64,000 nt of DNA from Xiphias gladius (taxonomy: Eukaryota; Chordata; Actinopteri; Istiophoriformes; Xiphiidae): the NCBI RefSeq assembly GCF_016859285.1, contig NC_053416.1, positions 832,501 through 896,500 on the forward strand. The letters are read 5' to 3'. Positions 47,183-59,000 of this stretch are shown one piece after another; position 1 is the first letter of the stretch, and each line of letters starts with the position of its first letter. The notes beneath the pieces are model-generated. The model did not search any database, was not told where the DNA came from, and saw nothing but the letters and a program-made list of their open reading frames with translations. A program made the position numbers and the translations under genes.

Positions 47183-48299
47183 GTGAGCTCTCGGAGGTTA
47201 TGGACCTACTGTAGCTCCGAGCCTCGGTTACAGTGGTAACAGTTGGTTTCCCGTAACGTTGCCTTGGGGTGATGGCCCACCCCCTCAACGGGACCCCCCA
47301 CCCCCCAGAAGAAACCAAAGAAAAAATAATATTTTATCTCTGTCCATTACCTAATTTACCTGCACTTGTTTACTATGATAATATTTATTACTATAATTAT
47401 TATCGTTATTGTTTAGTTTTATGATACATGTCTTTGTCTTTTAACTTCTTGGAACCATGTTCTCACTTCAACATGTTATCCCTTGGATTTCATGTCTGCA
47501 ATCCATAAATGAATCATATCATATTATAAGAAAGTGCACAGGAACAAAAGACAAGAGAAAACACAAAGAAAAAAAAAAACACTCCAAAAGACACTGGTAA
47601 ACCCCACATCTAACCCAGAGACACAAACCTCAAACACTGTGTAACAAAGACAAACACACACAGTAACTCATCCTAAGCCACAGAAGACTGAAGAGTTAAA
47701 TACAAACACTGACACATAACAGTGGTTTCAAAACTGTCCCTGCTACTGTTAAAGCCAAACTCATGCCGTCGGTTACAGATACATTGTAATGTACTGTACA
47801 GCTTTGTACCGACAACCAGCAGTACATTGCGAACAGTTATGTGTTAAAGGCTTGGTTAAAGTTCTTTATTGGCATTTTTATACCTTTTTATTGGAGAAAT
47901 GACAGGAAATGAGGGTGGAACTAGACGGGGAACGACCTGACAGGAACTGTTGTGGTTCATGCATTGATGGGGGATGAAGACTCATGAGGTTTTGGGGCTT
48001 TCTTTCTAATTGTGCCAAAAAGAGGTTTTGTATCCGCGGGACCAGTTTGCACCAGCTCTCAGTAAATCCTTAACGTTAAAGTCCTTCCTAAGTTCTCAGT
48101 AACTACTAGCTAGTTTTAAAGTAGTGATTTACTTAACTGGGTTGCGCCAGTCAAACGTAAGGGATGTCTCATCTACTAAATACTTTCGTGATGCGTACAC
48201 TGGTTACTAAGTAACATCTGTAGCCGCGTCCAATCAGAAAACATTTGATAATGTAAACAAGGAAGTCATCGATCATAAGTGTTTACCAGCACTACCTGG
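47183..48299. other. intergenic or intronic; nothing recognised
   Basis: No exon, RNA gene or identified repeat could be supported. It may be intron of the unidentified gene above. Poly(A)/A-rich runs are present near 47560-47580. Confidence 0.3.
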
Positions 48300-48642
48300 C
48301 GATTCGCTGCTCAAGGTAAGTGTTGTTATGCTTCGTTTATGAACAGGATACATATAAAGATGTGTTTGTACATTTTGTAGTCACATTGTTACAGATCATT
48401 AATTCGTGCGGTTTAAACTTAGAGCGTTAAAACTTAGCAGTGTAGCGTTACGCCACCCACTGGACATTTTCAAGTCACACCTGTTATTGCCAAAAGTAGC
48501 TAGTTTGGATAAGAAAATTTTATTTAAAAAAAACAGGAATTTAATGATACTTACAGTAGCATAAATCAGGTTTGTTATGATAACGCTTTTAGTTATATTA
48601 GTGCAATAATGCTTGTCTTTTCTGATATCTAAGGGCCAAAAA

Positions 48643-49030
48643 ATGGAGGACAAGCATCGGAGGAAAAAAAAAAACTCAACGCGTGAAGAAGTCATGATAT
48701 TATTGAGTCTTGTGCGGAAAAATCACTAATCACCAATTGAAGGAAGCTCCAGGAATGCCGAGAGCTAACTGCAGCCATTAACTCAGAACGAAGTGAAGTT
48801 TGGGAAGTGCGCAAGGTGAAAAGGAAATGGAGTGACCTAAAAAGACAGGCTACAGGGGACTCCCCCAGGTCGGAACACTTTCCAACTCGTGGTGGTCCCA
48901 AGCCAGATGCGGGACCTTTTTCATCACTGGTCCTTAGGTAGGTGCTGCATAAAGTCAAACAGCAGGCTCTGAAATTAGAGGCCGAGAAAGCAAAACACGA
49001 ACTCCACCTCGTAAAAACTGAAAGATTATA
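48643..49030 (+). pseudogene. PIF/Harbinger Myb-like (MADF/SANT) gene, decayed
   Basis: From ATG 48643 the frame reads MEDKHRRKKNSTREEVMILLSLVRKNH, then a stop. After a register change come INSERSEVWEVRKVKRKWSDLKRQ (shown in part) and a C-terminal coiled piece KLEAEKAKHELHLVKTERL ending at TAA. This is the layout of the Myb/SANT-like DNA-binding protein that accompanies Harbinger transposases (also NAIF1-like). The middle of the domain is shortened and at least one stop is present, so it is a dead DNA-transposon gene. Terminal repeats were not found. Confidence 0.6.
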
Positions 49031-49039
49031 AATCAATAT

Positions 49040-50713
49040 TAATTTAACAATTCATTCCTTACACATTAATCAAACGTGACACATATTACAATTTATTCAA
49101 AATATATTGTACCCACTTTTTATACAAATGTGAGGTGAAATGACATAATATTTAAAATGATATATACAGCATGTAATTTTAAGCATTGAAAATATATTGC
49201 AACACTTTTGTTTCTGTTCACAGTGTTTAATGTAGATTAAATGTTTTTATTTGCATTCTTCTGTCTGAATTATTTCATCTTTACGTGAAATGTGTGTTTA
49301 TCGTGTCTGCTTGAATTGAACGGACGGGCTCGCTGTCGTGTCTGTTTTCTTCAGTGGTTGGCTCCTTTAAAGGGCAGTTTTCATAACGTGGCCGTATGAA
49401 GACAAGAACATAACCAAAACCATCCGTGAGGTGAAAAAAAACAAACAAACAAACAGCAAAATGGTCATAAAAGGGAATGTCCTTCATTTGCTGACTCTCC
49501 AGGTCCACAAATCAAAGATGATATGAGAAAAAACCGCAGTTAGGACTTTGAACCGAAGGCCTAACCCACAGTCGTGGCCGCCACCCTTCTTTTAGTGGCG
49601 ATGACGAGTAGAAAACTGCGATGAACCAACAATACGGACGCACTGCCAGAAACAGCCGAACGAACAAAAAGCAAAAGTTAATCACGACACTAAGTGGGAA
49701 ATCCCTTCAGGCCCGAAGCCTGCATCACGACAGAGCAGGTAGGTCTGTCTGTGAGCCATCAAGCTAACAGAGAGACATCATTTCATTTCATATCCGTGAG
49801 GTTTTGAGTTCACTATGTTCTGGGATCCAGAGGACAGATGAAGTCGCATTAACTCCTGCTGGAAAATAAAACCTCACCTCAGAAATGTTTTAACTATTTG
49901 AAATCTCCTCATCAGGCGGATTTTAGTGGCTGTTTTTAAAAAAAAATAATAATAATTTTATGTCACAATGTGTCAACAACGCTGAGTAACTGTAAATGTT
50001 AATTTATATTATATTGCTGTGGTATGTAGTTGATACTCAATGTGTGCAGGTCTAAATGATTGCTATACATGACATAAAGTATATTACTACAAAATACTGT
50101 CTATAAATAGTATAGTTTTATATCTTGTTTCTTTTTCTGCATTGCAATGACCAGCAAAACATCCACATAATCGTGCATCATGGATTCACACTGAGTGCAA
50201 AAAAAGTAGTTTTCATCCCAGGCCCATTACAGCAGATGCAGAGAGAGAGAGGGTGTAGTAGTTGTTATTGTAAGCTGTATTGTGTTATTCTAGTGGCATA
50301 AGTATTAACATAGAACATACTTTAAATATCAACTATAGCTACATTTCTGGGGACTCCATTGTTGTGGGGTTACATATATTTAAATACAGTGAAATGGGCC
50401 AGGGATCGTGTATGCATGCAAACATTACAACTTTTAGCTTAGTTTAATTGCGAAAAGATGAAAAAACTTTGAAGTAAAATGTTGTATGTGCTGACCATAA
50501 ATAATTCAGGGAAAAACATACACCTGTTTATTTAGCACTTGACACACTGTACAATAGACAATAAATATAAGCGCAGGAAAACAATCTTCCATTGTTATCA
50601 TTTTTTTTCTCACAGTCTACCACTTTTTTTAAATTAACAGATTTATTGTTCCAAGTGAATATTTTTCTTTAAAACAATGCTCAGATTATGAAATTGTAAT
50701 TTGGGGAAAGATC
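49040..50713. other. 3' flank of odorant receptor 1; nothing recognised
   Basis: AT-rich sequence with no exon or named repeat that I can support. It precedes the first receptor on its 3' side. Confidence 0.35.
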
Positions 50714-51673
50714 TCAGCCTTGGCTGGGAAAACTGAATTTTAGCCGGCAGCACAGATGGTACAAGAGGACGGGTCTGATGGTCTGATCTCTGAGCCCATA
50801 GATGAGAGAACTCAGACATCTGGGGAGGATATAGATAAACACATACAAAACATTCTTGATCCTTACAATTGTTAACCTTTGCAGGATTGTTGAGAGTGAC
50901 TGAATAATAGAAGCATGCATAGTGGAGGAGAGACTGAGGCCCAGCTGCACCAGATGCAGCAGCAGTGTGTTAAGAGCTTTACGGGCTGAAGCTTTGTCTG
51001 TAGAGGCTGATCTGGCTGCTACCATCACACCCATATACGAGCAAGTGATCGCCACACCAGCTGAAACAAACAGAAAGTAAGTGTAGGCTTTGCTGTACTG
51101 ATCAACTATTGGCTCAAGCAACATTTGTATATCAGAACAGACATCCGTCATCTGCAGGCTCTGCAGGTCTTCAAAGGGAAAATTTAACAGTAAAAGAACT
51201 CGAGTGAGTATATTCAGTAAACTGAAGACCCAAACCCCAACGATAGCCACCCCTGTGTTTCTGATGGTCATGATGGTAGCGTGCCTCAGCGGGTAACACA
51301 CAGCTACGTATCTCTCCAGAGACATCACCACCAGTGTGAGGGGAGAGATGTCGTTTGTGAGCATGGTGAGCATAACGAAAACACCACACACGGGATACGT
51401 CATCCAGATTCTACAAGCAGCAATTATATACAATAACTGGCTAAATGCCAGCTGAGCAGTGTCTGCAAAAAGGAGGTTATACAGAAGAACGTAACGGGAG
51501 GTCTCACGAAACACAGTTTTACTCCTCAGGGTGAATAACATGGTCCCATTAACGAAGAGAAACACACAGCATGGCATTCCTATCAGGGTGGAGAACAGCA
51601 CTCTTTCTAGTAATCCCTGATAATGCTGTCCAGCAGTGATGTTGAGAGTCTGAGACCGGTTTGCATACGACAT
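50714..51673 (-). CDS. odorant receptor 131-2-like 1, intact
   Basis: Single-exon seven-helix GPCR of 319 residues. The N-terminus has glycosylation sites NRS and NIT. TM1 carries FVNGTMLFTL. The TM3/ICL2 signature MSLERYVAVCYPLRHA stands in for the canonical MAYDRYVAIC. TM6 is NTLLLHLVQLGLSLS and TM7 PRCLSSLIYGLRDQ matches the PxxNPxIYxxR block. These match the fish OR131-2-like group. It is presumably expressed in olfactory neurons and Golf-coupled. The start at 51673 (MSYANRSQ) is chosen as typical in length; the frame stays open upstream to ATG 51787. It shares roughly two-thirds of its residues with the two copies to the right. Confidence 0.93.
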   Translation of the reverse strand: MSYANRSQTLNITAGQHYQGLLERVLFSTLIGMPCCVFLFVNGTMLFTLRSKTVFRETSRYVLLYNLLFADTAQLAFSQLLYIIAACRIWMTYPVCGVFVMLTMLTNDISPLTLVVMSLERYVAVCYPLRHATIMTIRNTGVAIVGVWVFSLLNILTRVLLLLNFPFEDLQSLQMTDVCSDIQMLLEPIVDQYSKAYTYFLFVSAGVAITCSYMGVMVAARSASTDKASARKALNTLLLHLVQLGLSLSSTMHASIIQSLSTILQRLTIVRIKNVLYVFIYILPRCLSSLIYGLRDQTIRPVLLYHLCCRLKFSFPSQG

Positions 51674-53120
51674 TTTAGAGAAGCATTTAAGACCAAAAAT
51701 AAATATGAACCTGCTGATGTAATGGAAGCACAAAAGCACAAAACTTTTCCTCCAGTTTGCATTCCTAAAGCAGTGAAGACAAGTCATCTTTGGAGTACAG
51801 ATGCCTGTTACGTTAGCCTGTAAAACCGAAAATGATCCACACGCATTTTCCCTGTGCTGACAGTTAGCAGGTTAGAGGCTGTGGTTGACTCCATGTGGGC
51901 AGAGCTGGACTGCGGCGTCTGCCTGTCCTTACATACTATATCTAGCTCAGTCCTCCCACCCACTTCATGACACCGCGCCAACACCCAATAGTCTGGTCCG
52001 AGTCATATCCTCAGTATTGGGAACGAGAACAGCATGTGTCCCGTTTGCAGGTGGTATTATTTTTGCGCTGTTATTCTTCTTGTGATTGTAAAGAAATGAT
52101 GCACAGAAAGCATAACGAAAAACATGTCAACAATGATCACGTGGACGTCCTGTCTTCCCAGGTCTATGTTGTTTATTAAAACTGTAAACTCTTTGGGTCT
52201 GTTCACATACGTTTCTGTTCTGGCCGCAGTGCACTTAAGGCTGGCAGGATACTCTAAGTAAATGTAGGCTTTTTCTGAAATGCTGTTGATCTTGAGCACA
52301 GCACTATGAGCAAATGCCACTAAATATATCACAACTTATGTTTTGCTTAAGTGGTGTCCTGATAAGTCTGATTAGCTCATCAAATTTTCGGCGATTCTCA
52401 CGCTAAAGGTGCCATGTGGGAGCAGCTTGGTAGCTTATTTATTTTGTGTTTACACAGCATGGTCTTTTAATATCTCTAGCCTCAAAGTCCTTTAAATTCA
52501 TTATGTTGGCATTATGTAGAATTGTTTAGGTGTTTCAGAGCAGCATACATGCTTCAATGTGTCTTGTTTGTGCCGCCATTTGGAGTTTTTCTCCTGGCTG
52601 GTGCAAGGATGATAGGATGGTGTTGCTTCCGTTACATTAATTTAGGGTCTTCGGCTTCTTACTTTCATGCAACCCTGTGCAGGGGGCATCTATCTCAGTT
52701 ATATTCAGTCGCAGCTTTGTGTGTCTGTCAGTGATTTGCAGGTTAGTGATAAGAAAACTGAAAAGAATCATAGAAAGAGAGCAACAAAGTGGTGCATAAG
52801 GCCTTTTTTTCTTTGATCTTCCAATTTGGGCCTCTTACCTTGGTGTTATTAACTAACACGACACTAATAATGTGGGAGTGGGAGTTTGACTTCTGTTTTA
52901 ACTGTGGTAGATATGCTATGTTTAGGGGCAGTACTACTTTTGAAATGATTTTGGAAAAGACATACAAGAAATTCAGATGTAGCCAAAGAAACATGTGAAA
53001 CTTAGCAACGGAATCAGGAAGACTGTCTTTCATGCTTAGTTTACTACATTTCCCCTTTTGTGTCTGAGTCACAAGTGCACAGAGGTTTCTATGCTTAATG
53101 CATGTGCTGTTGCAGTATTC
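51674..53120. other. 5' flank of odorant receptor 1
   Basis: Just upstream, the segment around 51899-51940 (CAGAGCTGGACTGCGGCG..GCCTGTCCTTACATA) is related to 56227-56262 upstream of receptor 2, so the older duplication included the promoter region. Beyond that nothing is recognised. Confidence 0.45.
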
Positions 53121-53660
53121 TCTGAAAAAAACCGGCGACGTACAACCAAAACGTTTTGCGAAGAAGCAAGGAGTCGAAGAGTGTTAACACAAGAATGTCA
53201 CAAACCAAACGTGGCTGTATGCTCTGGTCTACAGCTCCTCAATGCTGAGAAAGAATCATGGGTTTCATCGCAATTAAACATAAAAGTCTTTCCATGAGTT
53301 TGGTTCCATTTGATTGTCACTGTCGTAGTCCCTAATGTCTGCCGCTTGACCTTGTTCTTATGAACGGCCATTTTAGAAATTTTAAGGATGGAAGCAACCT
53401 GACGCTCACTGTATCCCTCTGCCAGTAAAGCCAGAATTGAACCCTTCTTTTCCTCACTCAGAACTTCTCTCTCGGCATGGTCCATAGTTATTTTTTGATT
53501 CCAAGTACTTTGGAGGTACTACTAGCACTGTGCCCCCAGCTGGTCATATTGCAAGAGGATAGTTATGACCACAGCAGTGGTTTTTATACTTTTCCTCGTT
53601 AAATAAGATTTGGTTCAGGTGATCACCTAATCAGTACATCATTAAGTAGAATGAGGGGTG
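53120..53660 (-). mobile_element. Tc1-like transposon remnant (transposase N-terminus)
   Basis: The minus-strand frame 53485-53198 begins MDHAEREVLSEEKKGSILALL and continues AEGYSERQVASILKISKMAVHKN. This is the helix-turn-helix DNA-binding start of Tc1-family transposases. After about 45 residues the match fades and the catalytic DDE part is absent. Upstream noncoding sequence (TTTTTATACTTTTCCTCGTT at about 53582) is typical of a fish Tc1 5' end. Terminal repeats are not clear. It is dead. Confidence 0.75.
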
Positions 53661-53759
53661 CTTGTGTTGGAACTCAACAGAGAGGAATGGAATGGCTTTC
53701 ATACATGTAGAGTTGCTGATTTCAGAAGCATTTACAGTGGTGTCTTATTTTTTCCCCGA

Positions 53760-53852
53760 CTTGTATGTATGTATATGTATGTATGTATGTGTGTGTAAAT
53801 GTATGCATGTATGTATGTGTGTATATGTGTACATATGTATGTGTATATGTAT
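53760..53852. repeat. (TGTA)n microsatellite
   Basis: Imperfect TGTA/TGTG tetranucleotide repeat, about 90 bp. Confidence 0.9.
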
Positions 53853-55052
53853 AATGAGAGCTTAATTTGGAATTGTAGTTGCTCAGTTTAAATACTACAC
53901 AAGCTGTTCATTTGTATCGGACATAACAGCAAACATAAGGACAGTTGAAAGTCTTGTAGTCTCCCAATTCTACTGTATTTATATATGCATTTTATATTTT
54001 TATTTTGTAAATGCAGAATACAGTATATTCAAACAGAGTTATTGTAAATGATCAAAAATTAGACATTAGACGATGATATTAGTACACTGAATCAAAATCT
54101 GTGCTGCTTGAAATAACAAGAGACTGTTTGTACAGATATTAACATTGTGATGAAGATGTCGTGATTCACCACCGACTTAGAGCATGTCTGTTCTTCTTTA
54201 GCTCCTTGCTCTAATTGTCTTGCGTAAAAACAGTGCAGTGGTGATCCACATTATTTTGTTTTACTTAACAGAAGTACAGTATAGATATATATACTGTAGG
54301 TCATAAATATTATCAAATGCTGCAAGTCCCACTTGAACCTTTTTGAAGAATAATTCCTTTAACTCCGTATTCCATATTTAAATAAAAAATAATATTAATC
54401 TTTTTTTCCAAATTTAAAGGATAGGTACAGTTTTTAAAATCTTTCTTTAACAATACTCATAAGTCCATTTAAATGTAGTTATATTGTATATCTCGTACAT
54501 TTAGCATTTTTGTTTTTGCTATAATTGTTCCTTGTCTCTATACTGGCCATGATGAAATCCCTTACTAATGTGATTCCAGGGGAAAAGATGGAGGACAAAT
54601 CAACAATTGAATTCATTCAAAAGTTCACCCGAAACAAATATGAGGCTTCAGGAGTCTGAATTTACCAAGGGCGCGTGTTCCAACATTAGGTTCTTGTACC
54701 AAATTCCCTCTTTGTGTTACAATCCTTCCACTGCGGCCCAGCAAGAAAAGACTGACTGGGGAAACACTAACAGGGAATTTTGTACTAAAAATACTGCAAC
54801 TTGAAAGACACCCGCTATTACCCAGATTACTGAAGAGTCGTTCTAGCATCAGCTAAACCTTAGTACAAAACGATGACTAAAGATTTGTTTCCCATCTCTA
54901 ACATTGAGATAGCTTTAGGAATGGATTTCTTCATGGCAACTACTGTATGGACAAGGAGAACAATTGCAGTGTACATGTGGACATGTAAGTATTGTTTTAG
55001 GACAGGCAAAAAAAAAATGCACAGCTATATTTTAGGATGCATTCCATATATC
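53853..55052. other. spacer 3' of odorant receptor 2
   Basis: A block around 54280-54340 (ATATATATACTGTAGGTCATAAATATTA) is diverged from 60185-60245 downstream of receptor 3, showing an old shared 3' flank. The segment 54400-55050 has no counterpart at receptor 3 and may be an insertion. No gene is recognised. Confidence 0.45.
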
Positions 55053-56015
55053 CTAGGCTGAGATCTCAGACTTGGCTGGGTTAACTGATAGTTTCAGTCC
55101 ACAGCAGAGATGATATACTAGGATGGGTCTGATGTTCTGGTCTCGGATGCCATAGATTAGAGCACTCAAACATCTTGGGAGGATGATAATACACATATAA
55201 AGGACCGTTTGGATGCGTGCAATTATTATTCCGTCGAGGACCTTTGAGATAGCCATGAGCAATGGATTGTGCACAGTTGAGGAGAGAATGAGGCCCAGCT
55301 GCACCAGATGCAGCAGCAGTGTCTTACGAGCCTTACGGGCTGAAGCTCTGTTCGTAGAGGCTGATCTGGCTGCTACCATCACACCAATATACGAGCAAGT
55401 GATCGCCACACCAGCGGAAAAGAACAGAAAACCAGTAAAGGCTTTGTCATAAAGATCAGACATTGGGCCAAGCAGCATGTTTTCTCTGGCACAAAAGTTT
55501 TTCATCTGCAGGCTCTGCAGGTCTTCAAACGGAAAATTTAACAGTAAAATAGCTTGAATGAGGACATTTAGTGAACTGACGGCCCAAACCAAAACGATAG
55601 CCACCCCTGTGTTTCTGATGGTCATGATGGTAGCGTGCCTCAGCGGGTAACACACAGCTACGTATCTCTCCAGAGACATCACCACCAGTGTGAGAGGAGA
55701 GATCACAGCAGTGAGACTGGCGAAAAGGGCAAGAACACCACACACAGGATACGTCATCCTTATTCTACTAGCAGCCAGTAGGTACAGTAACTGGCTATGT
55801 GCCAGCAGTACAGTGTCTGCAAACAGTAGGTTAAACAGAAAAACATAACGGGAGGTCTCACGAAATACCGGTTTACTCCTCAAGGTGAATAACATGGTCC
55901 CATTAATCAGGAGGAACACACAGCATGGCACCGTAGACACAGTGGAAAAGAACACTCTTTCCAGTATCCCTCGTCCATCATTGATAGTCGTCTGAGATTG
56001 AGTTGCATTTGTCAT
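55053..56015 (-). CDS. odorant receptor 131-2-like 2, intact
   Basis: Single-exon GPCR of 320 residues starting MTNATQSQTT (one NAT glycosylation site). It has the same helix landmarks as receptor 1: LINGTMLFTL, MSLERYVAVCYPLRHA, KTLLLHLVQLGL and PRCLSALIYGIRDQ. The C-terminal tail GLKLSVNPAKSEISA resembles receptor 1's RLKFSFPSQG. It differs from receptor 3 by about 16 residues between TM1 and TM7. At several of these (K, I, A, N, I) receptor 1 agrees with receptor 3, so receptor 2 carries the derived state. The frame is open upstream to ATG 56150. Confidence 0.93.
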   Translation of the reverse strand: MTNATQSQTTINDGRGILERVFFSTVSTVPCCVFLLINGTMLFTLRSKPVFRETSRYVFLFNLLFADTVLLAHSQLLYLLAASRIRMTYPVCGVLALFASLTAVISPLTLVVMSLERYVAVCYPLRHATIMTIRNTGVAIVLVWAVSSLNVLIQAILLLNFPFEDLQSLQMKNFCARENMLLGPMSDLYDKAFTGFLFFSAGVAITCSYIGVMVAARSASTNRASARKARKTLLLHLVQLGLILSSTVHNPLLMAISKVLDGIIIARIQTVLYMCIIILPRCLSALIYGIRDQNIRPILVYHLCCGLKLSVNPAKSEISA

Positions 56016-59000
56016 CTTAGAGAGGCATTGAAAGGACATACAAAATGTTAACCACTTGATGTAATCTGACAGCAAAAACAGAAGGACTCTTGTGCTATTT
56101 GTATTCCTAGAACAGTGAATATAAGCCATCTTTAGAGCAGAGAATGCCACTGAATTGACAAGTAAAACACAAAATCATCCACATACTTTTTATTAGGGTA
56201 GACGCCGTGCTTGTTTTAGTGTGAGCAGAGCTGGTCTGCAGGGTTTGCCTGTCCTCACATATTGTTTATGAACTCTCCTCTGTTCCACTTCACGTAACAC
56301 AATCACGTGCCAGCATTGTTATTTATTAATGAGTGATGTAATCTTTCTACCACATCACCTCTTCAGTACCCGGATCCAGTTCATCACATTATCCATAAAC
56401 CAGGAGTAATTGTGATGAATGTAACAAAATTATATTTATTCTCTTAGGGTTGTGTTAGTATTTTGTTTTTGACTGTTTCATTAAAACTATAACCACTTTG
56501 GTACCATTCATACTAACGTGTTGATCTAAGAGAGACTCTCTGTAACAGTGCCTACATTTACCAGTTTACATTGCACAAAAGACCAGGATCGGTCTTGGAT
56601 ATGAGCCTAGCTACTCTTATGCCTTTCTGCTGCTTCCATTAATGATCTGTTGCAAGATGGAGCCAAACAAAGGGTTGCAGGAGAGTGACTGAAAGCCAGC
56701 TGACATGGGGCTGTCACATCCATCCACTGGGCCAGACATAGGGACGAGACAGATCTTGAATTTATCCTTGATGCGGGGACCCCCTATTTCACCGCCACAC
56801 ACTCTTTCATGATGGAGTCTTTTGACAGGCAGTTTCCATGCGAAAGGTACTTAGGACAGGTACACATAATGTGTGTGGCAGAGGGAGTGAGATAGGAGGG
56901 AACTACAGTATTTTTAGTGGGTGCGTTGGAAAGGGAACAACGCCCAGGAAACGAGTAAAACTAGGAAATAGGTACTGCCAAACACAGATAAACAAGCCAC
57001 ACAGACTCGTTCACGTAAGGGGCAGAGACATGATTCAAATGAAAGCATTTTTATTGAATTACTTAAATAAAGAAACTGGGAGATATGGCTGAAAAAAACA
57101 AACATCAGTAGGTGGTTGGAAATGAACAGAGTGAATGCCAGATAAAGCTATAAAAGGGACACATCAGTGCCATACCGATGCTCATGGTCTTGTCCATTGT
57201 GGGTTGGGAATGCCCATTTCTACATGCATATCAGTCCTCTTCACTGCCAAGTCTACATTGGCCAGGTGTAGCTACCTCCCTGACAGACAATGTCACCAGG
57301 GGCTTCTTTTCACCTGCCATCTAGTTTCACAAGGAGGGTGCAATGTGTGGGTGATATAACACTATTCCCACTAGTTTCATCACCGTCTGTGCAAGTGCAC
57401 CAGCACCAAACAGTAGGAGTAGCTAGTGAGTAGTGTTGCTGTTGATGTTAACACAGTAACTCTCTGTGTTAAATGGTAAGTGACCTCCACCTATATAGTG
57501 CTTTTCTAGTCTTATCGACCAATCAAATCGCTTTGCACTACTGCCACATTCACCCATTCGCACACACATTCATACATCGCATTCACACACTCACAAAAAT
57601 TAAGGGCACAGCCATCAGGGCCATTTGGGGTTCGGTATCTTGCTCAAGGGCACTTTGACATGTGGACTGGAGGAGCCGTGGATTCAACCACCAACCTTCC
57701 GGTTAGAGGACGACCACTGTGTCACCTGAGCCACAGGCGCCCCATGTGTTAGATATTGTGTTGTTTGTCAACTGAGAACAAAGAGGCCCACTATCATCAA
57801 GACATTTGCTTTGGTCATCGGTGAGTTTGTAGGCGATTTAAGAGACCTATTATGGTATAGAAGGGTCTGTCCCTTAATGAGGGAATGTGGGACCTGAAAT
57901 CATGGATTCTCAGAAAATTTCAGCAGTTCTCAATTTCTTAGTTGCTTTTCTCATCTTTTCTCTTCTTTTATCCCGCAACTTTTGAAAGATGACTCAATGT
58001 TTTTCTTCGGCTAGCTTGCCATGGAAAAGCTCTTTTGGAGAAGATATGTTGAAGTCGTAGGTCCCCTCTGACCTATGATTTCTTATGCAAGGAATGGATA
58101 CTGAGCATGCAAGCATGGGTGAGGTACCTTAGTATCAAGGAATCTTATCTTGTCATTTGATCCACATGAGCTTGCAGTGACAAGTTGAATTAACATGATT
58201 CAGCTGTCTGTCTTCCCTGCTGTAGTACAAAACTTGCATGCAGATTTCTAATAAGCTCACAATACGATGCATTACATTTTATAGATGTAAAAATGATTGT
58301 TTTGCGACTCTTTGTCTGTCAGTGATGGTGCAAAATGACGATGGTTGGTGTCTGAAATCTCAATTTACTGCTCACTATTGAGTGTCTATCATATGGAAGT
58401 AATGAATGAGTGAACAAAGGGATGAATTCAACCATATTGCTTTATTTTCATATTCCTATGAATGTTCGCAGGCTAATGTTAGCATTTTAACATTGTCACA
58501 TTTCACATTTTAGCATGCTATCATTTACTGAGGCTAATTACTTGTTGACTAAAAGGACTACCTAAAGGATAATTATGATTTCTAACTGCTTAGGGCTTAT
58601 ATTTGTAGTTTTGCTCATCATTCTTATTGTCACGGCACAGGTAGTACTGGCAAAATTATTTGTTGTTATGTCCAGGGGATTTAATTACGACTAAGACTTA
58701 CGGCTATACAATCTACCAGCAGGCAACAACATACACTAAATGCACATTGTCCATCCCGGTTCAGAAAAGTTGCTAACTATTAGTAACATGCAACTGTTCT
58801 CTCTTTTCCCTCTACTCTCAGTCTGTTATCTGCCATCGACCAGCTCATTTTAGATAAGACCTGCCCTCCTGAGGTTCGGCAACCAATCAAAATGACAAAT
58901 GAAAGCCTCTGACAATCTCAATTACTGAATTTAAAAAAAAAAAAAAACTAGACTAAATTGCATCAGGGACATCCTTCAGAGACGACCTAGTTTATACACT

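Noticed and set aside
56617-57092. Conserved small ORFs repeated at 61840-62315
   Set aside because: Their conservation is explained by recent segment duplication of the whole region.
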